The notes below the pieces were generated by a model, which saw only the letters and a program-made list of their open reading frames with translations, searched no databases and was not told where the DNA came from. From Cladopsammia gracilis (lineage: Eukaryota > Cnidaria > Anthozoa > Scleractinia > Dendrophylliidae): DNA of 64,000 nt. Made by a program: the position numbers and the translations under genes. This document shows, one piece after another, positions 48,301-56,856 of the stretch (position 1 is its first letter; every line of letters starts with the position of its first letter). The stretch is from NCBI GenBank assembly GCA_022457155.1, contig JAJGOT010000193.1, positions 136,501 through 200,500 of the forward strand, written 5' to 3'.

Positions 48301-50026
48301 TTTCATCAAGTGTTGAAAAAATTTCAACATGAAAGACTATATAAAACATTCTCAAACTCATTAATAATTCATGAAGAAAATACAAAGAAAAATTAATGTT
48401 TAATGAGTGTTTGGAAATCAGATGAAACACTCCTCATTTTTGCATCCTTAATTTCTCCTTCTAAAATCATTTTGTTTAAGAAGTAATATCCAACATTCGA
48501 CAGTATTTCATCACAAGATCATCAAAAATACTCTGCTGCACGTCATATTTTCAACTCTCTTCTCGGTGTTTGTTCTTGTGATGAAACATTGTGTCCATGT
48601 TTGATATATTATGTGAAATACACAGGTCATGCCCATGCAAAATGCATGTTATTAGTGATTAATCTTTTACAACTGTCTGCTAAGCACAATTTTGTTTGAC
48701 AGTAAAATCTTTTTAATTTGCAACTGTTGATCAGTAAGCTTATTAATTAAACAGTGCTTTACATATTTAATAGAGGTAAGGTCGAACGGCCTTACATCTA
48801 GCACCAAGTTCTTGCAAAACATTTGTTAAATCAAAAACAAGGACTTGTGGGAATTCTAAGAGTGATGCAGCCCTCTCAGAATAGTTGAAAGTGGTAAACA
48901 TATGAGTAAGTCAAAATAGTTTCAAATAAGTTTTCCCATAATTAATCGAGGCACTGGTTATGAAACCTTGCAGACTTCAATAGTGATAACAATGGAGCTA
49001 CAATTTATGTTGAACTGTACTGTGTACATCTTTTGTTATTTTTGATCATACGCTATGACTGAATAACTTAGCACCATTTCTATTGGTCCGTTGCTTGAAC
49101 AAAAGTTCAACATCTATTATATTGTGCACGGTCAAGGCTGAAAAACGATAAAAAACATCGAACAAAGACATTTCTCAGGTTTCATGACCAATGCACTTAA
49201 CTATGGTTTTCCTTATTTCGGAAAGGTTTGAAATGCTGAGATATTTTATTCCTTTGAATTGTTTCATTGTTTTGAGAGTTTGTTCCACTGAGATACATTT
49301 GAAATGTTCATTATTCTTTCTTTCTGTTTAATACTCCTTTGCAATTGGTAGGACGTCAGAAGTAAGGATAAACCCAGTCTGTCAAGCATGTTCTGTTTGT
49401 GGTTTGATAGAGAAATCTTCTATGGCAAACTGAAATTACAATGACATTTTCATGGAATTCAGTTTTTATTTTTTTTTTTCAGCTAAGCAGACAGTTAAAA
49501 ACAATATTTTGAGAGGGCTGCAAATCTGTTCTTGGCCCTCTTATAATAATTCTTGTCGTTTTCTAAGAAGGCAAACTGAAAACGACCGTGGGGCAGTAAA
49601 TGGCAAAAAAAATCGTAGCAACCAGTTTAATTATATATAAATAGAGAAGAAAATGAACAAAATTTAAGCCATCCAACCTAAGCATAATAATGAAATGATT
49701 AATGTTTTAGTATTTGTCGGGCGAGTATTGGATGGAAGATGCTAGCACTAATCAAACAATCTACATTACTTTTCTCTACAAACGTAATTGTTTCTTAGCC
49801 ATTGCTCAGATGCCTTGATGAAACTGCATCGCTATGTCACTTCCCCAAAATGTGGGGAATGTTACTCGTAGGATTGCCTGCTTTAATTATCCAATTATTT
49901 TGACTGCAGATCACAGTTATTGTCGGTTGGTTCTATATAATCATTTATTTTCTGGCTTCTAGGATGATATCAGGCAGAGGGCATCCAAAGATACCCAAGG
50001 CTACATTAACAAAGAAAGGTCATTAA
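17953..50026 (+). CDS. TOPAZ1: TOPAZ1-like protein with three CCCH zinc fingers
   Basis: Twenty-six exons join in phase: 17953-18142, 18221-18397, 21793-22009, 22246-22587, 23236-24481, 25096-25127, 26870-26922, 27449-27508, 27711-27832, 28968-29074, 30035-30133, 31573-31623, 31845-31920, 32089-32144, 32488-32674, 32790-32900, 35247-35459, 37100-37183, 37405-37577, 38452-38657, 38974-39145, 40427-40566, 43228-43682, 46045-47247, 47793-48109, 49963-50026. Total 6,153 nt, 2,050 residues. The start is supported by an in-frame TAA two codons upstream. In order: an Arg/Gly-rich N-terminus; a KSLDEIKREKEQR helix (about 75-90); an acidic patch (about 215-240); an Arg/Asp-rich region (about 364-430); CCCH finger 1 (698-716); helical, PPR/TPR-like repeats (about 725-1198); fingers 2 (1210-1229) and 3 (1336-1355); then a large exon (1524-1924) resembling the TOPAZ1 PF14669 region. 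In vertebrates TOPAZ1 is a germ-cell protein needed for male meiosis. RNA binding is inferred from the fingers. Confidence 0.85.
19215..21522 (+). mobile_element. hAT element with a 5-bp target duplication and a broken transposase N-terminus
   Basis: A 2.3-kb element in intron 2 of the TOPAZ1-like gene. Its ends are inverted (CAGGGTTCGAAATT), and CAGTA flanks it on both sides (19210-19214 and 21523-21527). Subterminal GGTTGCCC/GGGCAACC repeats occur at both ends. From about 20840 a frame reads MSLFHYFSPEK, then, after a break, RFHTFQQSWNTGRPWLEFY and MFCSYCRQF followed by a stop. This resembles the TTF-type zinc-finger N-terminus of ZNF862-like hAT transposases. No catalytic domain was seen. 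Confidence 0.78.
22994..23135 (-). repeat. Fragment of the TTAACCC-type MITE, reverse copy
   Basis: AACCCTTTCTATCCC, TCAATTATGGAGACAT and CCTATGGTGTGA blocks match the reverse complement of 3148-3336. It lies just upstream of exon 5 of the TOPAZ1-like gene. The second end is lost. Confidence 0.55.
24401..24457 (+). other. CCCH zinc finger 1 of the TOPAZ1-like protein
   Basis: C-x8-C-x4-C-x3-H, ending in CPFWH, at the end of exon 5 (residues 698-716). The spacing is one residue shorter than in fingers 2 and 3. Confidence 0.85.
24541..25095 (+). other. TOPAZ1-like intron 5, nothing recognised
   Basis: Contains a G-rich stretch (GGGGAGGGTGGGGAG near 24726) and otherwise ordinary AT-rich intron sequence. 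No element ends or coding content were seen. Confidence 0.4.
25371..25467 (+). repeat. ATT microsatellites
   Basis: Two arrays of ATT repeats (about 25371-25384 and 25431-25467), separated by about 45 bp of unique sequence, in intron 6 of the TOPAZ1-like gene. Confidence 0.85.
26213..26659 (+). mobile_element. MITE with TTCGAAAAATACCATAATA ends, copy 2
   Basis: Reverse-oriented relative of 6749-7043, with the same inverted ends and most of the same interior, plus about 150 bp of extra sequence near 26250-26430. Part of that extra block recurs alone at 47385-47465. It lies in intron 6 of the TOPAZ1-like gene. Confidence 0.65.
27122..27381. mobile_element. MITE with CAGCGTATAAGCCGCAC ends
   Basis: The left end CAGCGTATAAGCCGCAC pairs with GTGTGGCTTATATGCTG at the right. 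An internal copy of the motif (ATAAGCCGCACC near 27330) is also present. About 260 bp, in intron 7 of the TOPAZ1-like gene. Confidence 0.65.
28149..28302. mobile_element. Short MITE with CAGT-starting ends
   Basis: The left CAGTAGAATCCTGTTAACTT and the right end, whose inverse starts CAGTTCAATCCCGATAACTC, are imperfect inverted repeats. GAGTTATC and AGTTAGC subrepeats lie inside. It resembles pogo/Tigger-derived short elements. Confidence 0.5.
28431..28818. mobile_element. hAT MITE with a 5-bp target duplication
   Basis: A 388-bp element with inverted ends CAGGGCTCAAAATT, directly flanked by TATTG on both sides (28426-28430 and 28819-28823). Near each end are short GTCGCAA/TTGCGA motifs. It lies in intron 9 of the TOPAZ1-like gene. 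Confidence 0.75.
29148..29278. mobile_element. Short MITE with CCATTTGTCAGAACT ends
   Basis: CCATTTGTCAGAACTAGCCA at the left pairs, with one mismatch, with the right end. 131 bp, just after exon 10 of the TOPAZ1-like gene. Confidence 0.65.
29320..29914 (-). mobile_element. Non-autonomous DNA transposon with a transposase helix-turn-helix remnant
   Basis: About 595 bp with long inverted ends (CAGTCAAACCGGATGTTCTT outward, then more than 100 bp of imperfect arm rich in AGCAAGTTG). Between the arms, the minus strand encodes KQEQIARIVGLSRQTVSNII followed by FVEYCKVTKPST. This looks like the helix-turn-helix DNA-binding N-terminus of Tc1/IS630-type transposases. No DDE domain is present. Confidence 0.65.
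30364..30428. repeat. Perfect-arm hairpin
   Basis: GATCTGTATGGGC and TTTACAATGGC pair with GCCATTGTAAA and GCCCATACAGATC, separated by a short centre. It lies in intron 11 of the TOPAZ1-like gene, just before tandem copies of the GAGATCTGTAT motif. Confidence 0.65.
30473..30585 (+). repeat. Tandem repeat, 42-bp unit
   Basis: GAGATCTGTAT starts at 30473, 30515 and 30557, giving two full 42-bp units and a partial third. The same 11 bp opens the hairpin at 30364, so the two features are probably related. Confidence 0.75.
31056..31222 (-). mobile_element. MITE with CAGGGWTCTCC ends, copy 1
   Basis: About 167 bp, the same family as 45795-45972 but in opposite orientation. Shared blocks include TTTCAGCTCAGCAGGTAAGG, CTAAGCGGTAAAGGGAAAA and GGTAAATTTTACCGGTTACC. 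No matching target duplication is visible here. Confidence 0.65.
31404..31511. repeat. Palindromic repeat
   Basis: GGGCTCATGGCTGGTGTACG pairs with CGTACACCAGCCATGAGCCC. Between the arms lies a TATTGTATT-rich loop of about 50 bp. It sits about 60 bp before exon 12 of the TOPAZ1-like gene. Confidence 0.7.
33421..34546 (-). mobile_element. Nested hAT element with a TTF-type zinc-finger ORF
   Basis: A 1,126-bp element with inverted ends (CAGTGCTCGACCTTAAC; the right end reversed reads CAGTCCTCAACCTCAAC) and a TGGAT target duplication on both sides (33416-33420 and 34547-34551). Subterminal CTAGCCCA-type repeats occur at both ends. The minus strand has an 83-codon ORF (34195-33944) beginning MKRIDSFFSK and containing FHPEWKTTFPWVYY, like the N-terminus of ZNF862-like hAT transposases. 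The catalytic part is absent. Confidence 0.75.
35019..35092 (+). repeat. Direct repeat, two units of about 36 bp
   Basis: GCAATTTCATATCCACTGCG is repeated twice with flanking GTGTAxTTTGT. It is part of the right half of the TA-flanked transposon. Confidence 0.6.
35523..37099 (+). other. TOPAZ1-like intron 17, no element identified
   Basis: Sequence between exons 17 and 18. I see short ORFs but no clear element ends, RNA gene or coding similarity. Confidence 0.35.
37598..37801. mobile_element. Palindromic MITE
   Basis: About 204 bp, nearly all arm. AACACCTGAGCTAATCAGGT at the left pairs with the right end, continuing through GGTTACCAGTTGGTAA, TCAATTCAATAAAACTTTTA and ACAAGTGTAATTTACAA to a loop at GTTTTAGAAGTTGAAAAC. 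It starts about 20 bp after the donor of exon 19 of the TOPAZ1-like gene. Confidence 0.78.
38483..38542 (+). other. CCCH zinc finger 2 of the TOPAZ1-like protein
   Basis: Canonical C-x8-C-x5-C-x3-H (CRYIGTPRGC, then NCRFLH) in exon 20, residues 1210-1229. Confidence 0.88.
39167..39968 (+). mobile_element. Gypsy (Ty3-type) LTR retrotransposon remnant
   Basis: A left LTR piece (from TGTGGCGAAATGAATGTG) is followed within about 60 bp by the C-terminal end of an integrase: FKPGDPDWLQNP, then RPWEGPYLITSRLDDLIYCI, a stop, then PNVVHVDRLKQY. These are the usual closing motifs of Gypsy integrases. A purine-rich tract (AAGGGGGGATAG) sits just before the 3' LTR at 39801 (from TGTAGCGAAATGAATGTG). Most of gag-pol is deleted. 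It lies in intron 21 of the TOPAZ1-like gene. Confidence 0.75.
40458..40517 (+). other. CCCH zinc finger 3 of the TOPAZ1-like protein
   Basis: Canonical C-x8-C-x5-C-x3-H (CKFFGTPKGC, then SCKFIH) in exon 22, residues 1336-1355. It is clearly similar to finger 2. Confidence 0.88.
40757..40936 (+). mobile_element. tRNA-derived SINE, copy 2
   Basis: Second copy of the 6025-6204 element, same strand as the host gene, in intron 22. It carries GGTGGTACAGTGGTACGG and GGTTCAATCCTGAGTGGGGA and ends in a T-rich tail. Confidence 0.62.
41562..42367. mobile_element. TA-flanked non-autonomous DNA transposon
   Basis: An 806-bp element with TA on both sides. Its ends are CAGTGAAACCTGTATATAAC and, reversed, CAGTCAAACTTGTATATAAC. 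Further CTGTATATARCGGTCACC copies lie just inside both ends. No transposase was seen. It sits in intron 22 of the TOPAZ1-like gene. Confidence 0.72.
42564..43149 (+). repeat. Repeat family with embedded tRNA-Ser-like sequence, copy 1
   Basis: About 590 bp, from AACCTGTGAATATACGCGCA to TTCACGGGTT; the same family is at 57929-58537 and, more diverged, at 61441-61990. The outer 10 bp are inverted repeats. At 42898-42970 a tRNA-Ser-like block starts GTCACGGTGGTCGAGTGG (box A) and includes GGTTCGAATCTCG (box B), followed by a T run that could end Pol III transcription. A conserved flank (GGCTCTAAGGAGCCTTTGAT) follows. Confidence 0.65.
43789..43918. repeat. Palindromic repeat after exon 23
   Basis: AAGGTGAA pairs with TTCACCTT at the outside, and TTATTGACCTG with CAGGTCAATAA and GATATATTCCC with GGGAATATATC further in. 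It begins about 105 bp after the exon 23 donor of the TOPAZ1-like gene. Confidence 0.6.
44657..45988. mobile_element. piggyBac-type non-autonomous element
   Basis: A 1.33-kb element flanked by TTAA (44653-44656 and 45989-45992), with CCCATTGACTCCT inverted ends. It is interrupted by the MITE at 45795-45972, so the original was about 1.15 kb. No transposase was seen. The end motif closely matches TTAACCCATTGACATCC beside the piggyBac transposase remnant at 61994. Confidence 0.72.
45795..45972 (+). mobile_element. Nested MITE with CAGGGTTCTCC ends, copy 2
   Basis: A 178-bp element with CAGGGTTCTCC and GGAGAACCCTG ends, flanked by TGTAGG on both sides. It lies inside the piggyBac-type element and is the reverse-oriented relative of 31056-31222. 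Confidence 0.72.
46045..47247 (+). other. Large TOPAZ1-domain exon
   Basis: Exon 24 (401 codons). Blocks such as GYAILHVLHDYSINY, SALEVLRGTNY, LYNELLVALINNDKL and the following VNGCGNAGLMGQAKQHF show the spacing and residue pattern of the TOPAZ1 (PF14669) region as I know it. Alignment was by eye. Confidence 0.8.
47385..47465 (+). repeat. Fragment related to the MITE at 26213-26659
   Basis: TGGACCCTAGC, AATAGAGCTG and ATCCAATGAAATTAGAGGT occur in the same order near 26341-26420. Only this part is shared. Confidence 0.5.
48113..49962 (+). other. TOPAZ1-like intron 25, nothing recognised
   Basis: A 1.85-kb AT-rich intron before the short last exon. No element termini or coding similarity were identified. 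Confidence 0.4.
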
Positions 50027-51040
50027 TCAGTTTAAGGCAGAAGACAAAGGAAAACCGTACGGTTGCAGATAAGAAATGTTAGAGGAAAGGATGTAAATGC
50101 AGCTGTTATTTAAACCTTATGGGTTTTTGGATTGTCAGCTTTAAACTTCGACTTGAAGCTTGTTGCTGCAAATGAGGTTCCATTCAAGGGCTGTATACTG
50201 CATTAGAGATATCGGGCTACTTCAACATGTACTCCTTTTTGGACAATGGTGAAGTCCACTTTCAACAACCGAACTTATACTTGCAGAAGCAGACATCTTC
50301 CACAATGTTTATCAACCTTCCTTTGGAGGCACTTGGTGCTACAACTATGTTCTTCCAGCTAAAAACTGTGGACAAGCAACTTAGGTGTTCTGTTTTTGTT
50401 TTGTTTTTCGTTGTTGTTGCAACAACCCACTTTGGACTGATTATATTGCTTTTGTTCACCATTGCATTATTCTGTTTGACGTGCAAAGCTTTGTAAATTC
50501 CAGCAAAATTCAATTGGTGCGTACAAAGAAATGTTCATAAAATATAATGTTATAGTTGAAAGTTGGCCACATTAACTGAAACAATACTGTTTGAACCTGT
50601 GGTTTTTGTTTCCCATTAAATTCTTATTGATTACACAATCAGTGGATTCTTTGAGCTCTTTTTGGGAACATATTTTGGGCTGAATAGACTAAAAATATTT
50701 TCACATTGTGGGGTTGGTTACAAATTATAACAGCAGAATGGCATTTGGCTTTGTAAATATATATTATTTATTTACATATTTATTTATTTTGTTATGTCCT
50801 TTATTCAGGTGAAATAAGTTATCAAATAGTATAAGATATCTGAAAAAGGCCTTGATTATCAACTAAATTGCCATATAAATGAGAGCATTCTTTATACATA
50901 TATAAAGGGAAGTACTGGGGGGAATTTAAATGATCCAGTTTTTTAAAACACTTCATGAGTAAAACACCAGGAATAATTGTGGCCCTTAAAAATGGTAAGT
51001 TGTTGGTTAATTATTCCGGCACAAATCAATTGCAAAATTT
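50027..51040 (+). other. Stretch downstream of the TOPAZ1-like gene
   Basis: Probably contains the 3' UTR; an ATTAAA lies near 50615 but no strong AATAAA nearby is decisive. No further coding region was recognised. Confidence 0.35.
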
Positions 51041-51044
51041 GTCG

Positions 51045-51960
51045 AAGTTGCTCTTTCTTGAAATATTTTGCTGTCCTAATGTCATTTGGTGCCATGTCCT
51101 GTTGATGTGTTTAGACAGGTCACACAAGCAAGAAACTACAGTGAAATTATTTGTATAATTTGGGTTGTTTCTTCCAACCATGACATGTCTGATTAACAAG
51201 TCTGTCTTTGTCACAGATCTTTGATCTTTGTCACCTTGCATTTTTTCTAGTACCTTTGTTGTTAAAACTAGCATCTAACACAAATATGGTTCTGAAATAC
51301 CACTGCATTCAATCAGATTATTTTTAATCCAGATGATGTTAAATGTACACTTCAGTAGTTGATTTGTATCATTTGCATTGTATCTTCCAACCGTGGCATG
51401 TCTGATAAGCAACTCTTTCTTTGTCATAGGTCTTTGATCTTTGCCACAGTGCGTTTTCTGAAGTACTATGATCTGCTCCCGTACAGCCTCGTGGCTCAAG
51501 CGGTAGAGCCACGGAACATCTAATCCAGAGGTCGTGGGTTCAAATCCAACCAAGGGCAAAGGTTTTTTCTTTCCCTCGTTTGGTCCCTCATTTCCTTACT
51601 AGGGCTAATGCTCAGTACAGGAAAATTTTTATGGGTTGACCTTAGCACTAAAATTTACACACAGTTAATTCTCTGATTCATTGTTCGTTTTCTGAAGTAG
51701 CTTTGTTGCAACTAGCAGTTAGATAATTGCCCATCTCAGTAAACTTTTCTCACACGATTTATTACCACTGGTGTTATTAGAACAGCACAAATGTTAAGGG
51801 TCAAAATTGCTCTTAGGCAAAATATTTTGGCGTCCAGATCACACAAGCAAGAAATTACAGTGAAATTATTTGTGTCATTTTCATTGCATCTTCCAACCAT
51901 GACATGTCTGATAAACAACTTTGTCTTTGTCACAGACCTTTGTCATTATCGCATGTTGTG
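51045..51960 (+). repeat. Three diverged copies of a local repeat
   Basis: TCTTCCAACCATGACATGTC with TGATWARCAA and CTTTGTCACAGATCTTTG follow in the same order at about 51165-51235, 51380-51460 and 51885-51950. Two copies are preceded by TCACACAAGCAAGAAACTAC. The copies are separated and diverged, so this is a dispersed triplication, not a tight tandem array. Confidence 0.6.
51486..51575 (+). mobile_element. tRNA-derived SINE
   Basis: Box A (GTGGCTCAAGCGGTAGAGCC) and box B (GGGTTCAAATCC) lie at tRNA spacing, followed by GGTTTTTTCTTTCCC. It lies between local repeats 2 and 3. The minus-strand ORF over it is a translation of the tRNA-like part, not a gene. Confidence 0.6.
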
Positions 51961-51989
51961 AAGTAGAAATTTCCCACCTATGCACTTTT

Positions 51990-54677
51990 CTCAGGAGATT
52001 TAATACCACTGGTGTTGTTGTGGGTCTTTGAGTATTGTTATTAGTTGTTGGCAACCAACTTATTATGGGCAGCCACTGCAGTGGAGATGACCAGCAACTC
52101 AGAGTTTGAAAATGAGTAGAGGACAGCAGCCATGGGTTCCTATCTTATGTTTATGACCTCCCTCTTTCCTTGGGTAGCCACCTACATCAAAGATTAATGA
52201 CAGCCCGGATGGCGTTTTCTTCTTCAAGTTTTTTATTTTTCTGATTTTTGAATGAGCCTTGGTTTGTTGTAATTTCCATGGTTGTAGTTTGTCTATCTTT
52301 CTCAGTTTCCTCTTTTGGACTTGTTAACCCATCTAGCGCCAACTTGGTTCTGGAATACCACTTCATTTGATCAGTTAATTTTAAATTCACATGGATGTTT
52401 GCTTTTTGCTTTTGGTGGAGGGGTAAATTTGGTTGAAGTGATTTAAATTTAATGTGTTTTCTTTTAAAAGGTACATAATTTGCCAATTAAAAGTAACTGC
52501 TTTACAAAGTGAACACATCAACAATGCAATATGTTAAAATAAACTCTGTTCAAGATAAAAATCAAAACATGGCCTAAGAGGTTAAGTGTAAAAGGATTGT
52601 GCCTGGACAGACAAAATCATCTTGACCACGTGTGGTTGGTGGGACTGGATCCTTGATGCATGTTTCCATTGTTTCTTGCCATTCGTGGATTTCTAGAAGG
52701 ATTGGAAGAATTTCCGATAACATATTTAGGTGTGTTGGAGCAGTTGGTCAGTGGGTTTTGCCCTCTTTGGCAAGGTGTGTAGCGATTTCTTGGTACTGCT
52801 TGTTGAGCACTTTACTCTGCAGGAATATGAAAATGGACAATCCCTTTTTTAAGATTTCCCTTTTAATAAACAGTAACATGATGGGTATGAAACCTCACAA
52901 TTTATTTGCCAACAATTTTATTTATTGACTGTTTTTACACCAGAGAATCCCTGTTAGCAGTGAACTCATGTAACAGGTTAGAAATTTTTTTATGGTAACG
53001 ACTTGACTTGCAATTTGGTTTAACGTTTTGAGGTTATTTTGGCAAACTTGTTTGTGTGGGTGTTTTGGTGTGTAATCTGTTTTTTTTGAAGGTGTAAATT
53101 GGGGTATTGATGCCTGCCCTACTGTTGACTTAAGACACCTCTGGGATGGTCAGCCTTGTTGTAAACCTAGTTTTTGTTTGGTTGCTTTGTGTCTGGTGGG
53201 GGCTGACTCATTGCACCAGGAGGTACCAGTTCAGTCAATGAAAAGCATATCTTCACATCATGGGACTTCAAGTTACAAATGAAAAAATATGTTGAAGGCA
53301 AGATGAAGGCAAGTTAGCATTTTCCCGTTTGACTCTGCAGTGTGACCAATTGGTCACATAACATCCATGACATCTTAATGAAAAAAACAAGTTATAATTT
53401 ATAATGTATAAAAAATTGTTCTTTAATTATCTAGCAGTTTTGATTTGGTTTTGGATTACTGCCTCATAGAGATAAGGAGGTAGAAAACTATTTTGATGAA
53501 AAAGACTGAATGATAATGTTTGACTTTTATGTTTTGAAACTACAGACAAGGCTGCTTCCTGAGAAATATTTAAGGGAGCTGACATTTTTAGCAGCCAAGT
53601 TTTCTCTTAATGTATTGTTTTTCCAAGATCACTGCATGGATTAAAAGTGGTTCTTGCACCTTCTGATATTCATCATGGACAACTTTAATGAGAATTCGTG
53701 GTGCTTAATTGCTTGTAAACAACAATTAACAAAATTACAGGAAAAATCAAACTTACAAATAACGTTATGGTAGTTAATTTCAATTCAGAATTATGTTATG
53801 TGACGACTAAACTAGCCTTCAAGAAATTTACTAATGTAACAATCTTCTCCTTACCTTTCTTAAGCATGAGCAGGAAAAATAACAGAGCATCAAGTGCTGC
53901 ATGTAAGCCTCAGTCTGAATGGAGCTCATAAAATAAACTGCTTAAAATCTTTGAGAAATCATTTATGTTTTCCTATCCATGCTAGAGGAGAATTGTTTCA
54001 TTACCACTTTATAATTAAAATCACAGCAACATTTAAGCTTTTGATTTCGACCCCAAGAGAACTCCAGGTTCAAGCTGCTGGATGTTTGTCCAACCAGTTC
54101 TCTCGTCAGGCCCGCCAATGCTTGACTGCATTTGCAAGGTGCCCAGATTGAGCGAAGGCCTTGACTCTTCGATTTGTCCAGGCAGTGATGCTTGATTGAA
54201 ATGCACAAGTTGTTGTCCAGTGCTCTAGTGGCTGGACTGGAAGGCTGAATAGTTTAAATGCGGTTCATTGAGCTGAATCCTTGCTTGCAAGCTGCAGTGG
54301 ACAAAGGCCAGGCGAACACAATTTCAGCAATTAAAGGACAACTGAGCAACGAAACACTCCTGCCTGTCAATATACGTATCAGCTACATGATCCTATATCA
54401 CCAGATTTTAAGACGACCTCAGTCCTCAAAATAAAATTAGTAAAATACAACCTGATGAAACTTCTGAAAACTTAACAGTCGGATGAAACATCCATTACCG
54501 ATTTTAAACTTTGAAACAGTGAAAAATAAATGAAACTGCTACATCGGAGGCTAGCAATTAGCAAAGTTTCTAATGTGTAACTCGCCAGCAAAATTGTTTG
54601 ACTCAGAGAGCCTATCTATCGATCATTAGATGGAGGCGATGGCCCCTCCCTAGCCAATCAGATTGTGTGTTTGCTTA
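51990..54677. other. Intergenic stretch, nothing recognised
   Basis: Only short ORFs without family resemblance. No tRNA-like blocks or clear inverted ends were seen. It contains diverged AT-rich sequence and CTTTGG/TTTGTT-rich parts. Confidence 0.4.
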
Positions 54678-56269
54678 CTAGTCAGTCAGTGGGTTATGCC
54701 AACAATTGTTAACTTGAAGCATGTGAACAGCCTCTAGATAGTCCTCCAGAGCATCATGCTGTTGCTCTCCAAACATGGTCTCTAGTGCTGCAGAAGATGG
54801 CTGTTTCAGTACCACTTTCTGTACAGCCGAAGACCAGGAGGGGAGCTCAGGGGAAACATCTTTCCACCACTGCATTGAATCTGACAGGGTGTCAAACTCA
54901 CCGTTAATCTCAGCAGCTTTAATAAGGTAAGTAGGGAGCTCATCTTTTAGCGACTGGATCACATTATTAGTGTTTAGAAAAGGGCACATCTCTCTGTCAC
55001 TAGCGTTGGGTCGAGATGTCTTGACAAAGCATGGACTGAAGAGTTGTGCAGCATGGAACACTTTCAAAGTGCGGGAGACTGACATCATTTGCCGAAGTTT
55101 TCAGATAATACTGAAAGGCAGGCATCAGACACTCTCTTTGGCCATACTGGTACCATCTTTGCTGCTTGGCAATGTTCAGAGGAAACAGTTCTTGTACCAT
55201 GTCATGTAGAGTTGGGAAGTTGTGCACATGGACAAAAGACCGGAGCTCTTCAAGCTTCTAAAAGGCAATTAATATTAAGAGACCAGCCCCTTCTAGTGTG
55301 TAGGTTGCCTTTAGAAACTGGTCCAGCACTATCAACGATGCTAGCTCGACTCTTAACTGTACAGCACTCTGCATCAAAATCTGGGAGAGTTGTTGCCTTG
55401 ATGTGTCAGCAAACTCTTTTTTGCTCGCCAAAAATGTAGCAATATGCCTCCATTATTCAAACACAACTTTAGCACACTCCCAGTAGCTCCACCATCTTGT
55501 CGTGTTGTACCGTGGCATGGCTTTACCGGCAAGTTCTTTCCATACTCTTCTTCCCTTCATACTTGTAGTGAACATGAAATTCCACGCCGTCGTGAACTGC
55601 TTAAGAACCGGAATGTTGCATTTGGTTCCTACCCGCTCAACACAAAAGGGATCAATTCACGAATGTGGGAAGGCAACAAAGGGAAGCCTGCTTCTTCAAA
55701 GAGATCTCTGAAATATTGTATCCTATTCAATGGTGTACCACTCCTAAGAAATGCTTGCACAACTTACTCTGAAAACTCTTGTGATAGTGGGAAGTGTGTC
55801 ACCTTGAGGGTGGTTTGCCTCATCATACTTAGCCATGGCATCGGCAATATGCTTTTTCTTCTTTGTAGTTTTGTTGCCCTTCTCTTTGTTGGCCTTGTGC
55901 TTCTTGCTTGACATGTGCACAACTATATTGTTTCTTCAGAGAGAGCCCTTTCCGGCAGCATTGGTAGAACAATGCACCATTGTGGCTAGCAATTAAAGAC
56001 TCGTCTTTAGACTCTTGCACTCATTGACTTGCAGACACTTTCATACACTCGTTTGCCTTTCTTGAGGTACTGGACTGTGATCAACGATTTCCAGGCGTGT
56101 TGACCAAAAGCTTCCTTTTTCTTGACAACTCATATGAAGCTGGTGGTCTTTGTCTGTCCAGTAGGACAACTAGTTCTCTTTCTGTATTCAGTGTTTCAGT
56201 TATGGCATCAGTAGATGGAGTAGAAGATTCAGGCTCCTCGGAGTTCTCACAGTTTTCAGTGTCAGCCAT
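54678..56269 (-). pseudogene. Degenerate hAT-like transposase
   Basis: Read on the minus strand across several frames: a Met-start N-terminal segment (56269-56081), a Lys-rich finger-like part with KKKKHIADAMAKYDE (about 55860), PRYNTTRWWSYWE (about 55500), KQQRWYQYGQRECLMPAFQYY (about 55150) and WWKDVSPELPSWSSAV then KQPSSAALE (about 54800). The last two match the hAT C-terminal dimerisation region. Frame changes near 56085, 55990 and 55085 and a deletion after the QPSSAA motif show it is dead. Confidence 0.72.
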
Positions 56270-56553
56270 TTTGGAAAATGACTGCTTTCAGTGTAATGGA
56301 ATACATTATTCAGGTGGGAAACTGCTGAATTGGCTTAGTCATTAGTGCTGGCATTGAACTGAGTAACATTTTAACAAAATGGGAGGGAAAACACAAAAAG
56401 CTCAAAATATTTCTAAATATCTTCACATTTTCTGAATGTATATATAGAATGCCAGAAGGCTGAAACAGTACTGTCTGAATATATATAAATTCACGAACTT
56501 GGTTTGAATGTATTTTAGAGAGCACTCAACTCTTTGAGGAGCATTGACAATTA

Positions 56554-56856
<303 letters not shown>

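Noticed and set aside
51275..51559. Minus-strand ORF starting MPLVGFEPTTSGLDVPW
   Set aside because: This is translation of the reverse strand of a tRNA-derived SINE, a common false protein.
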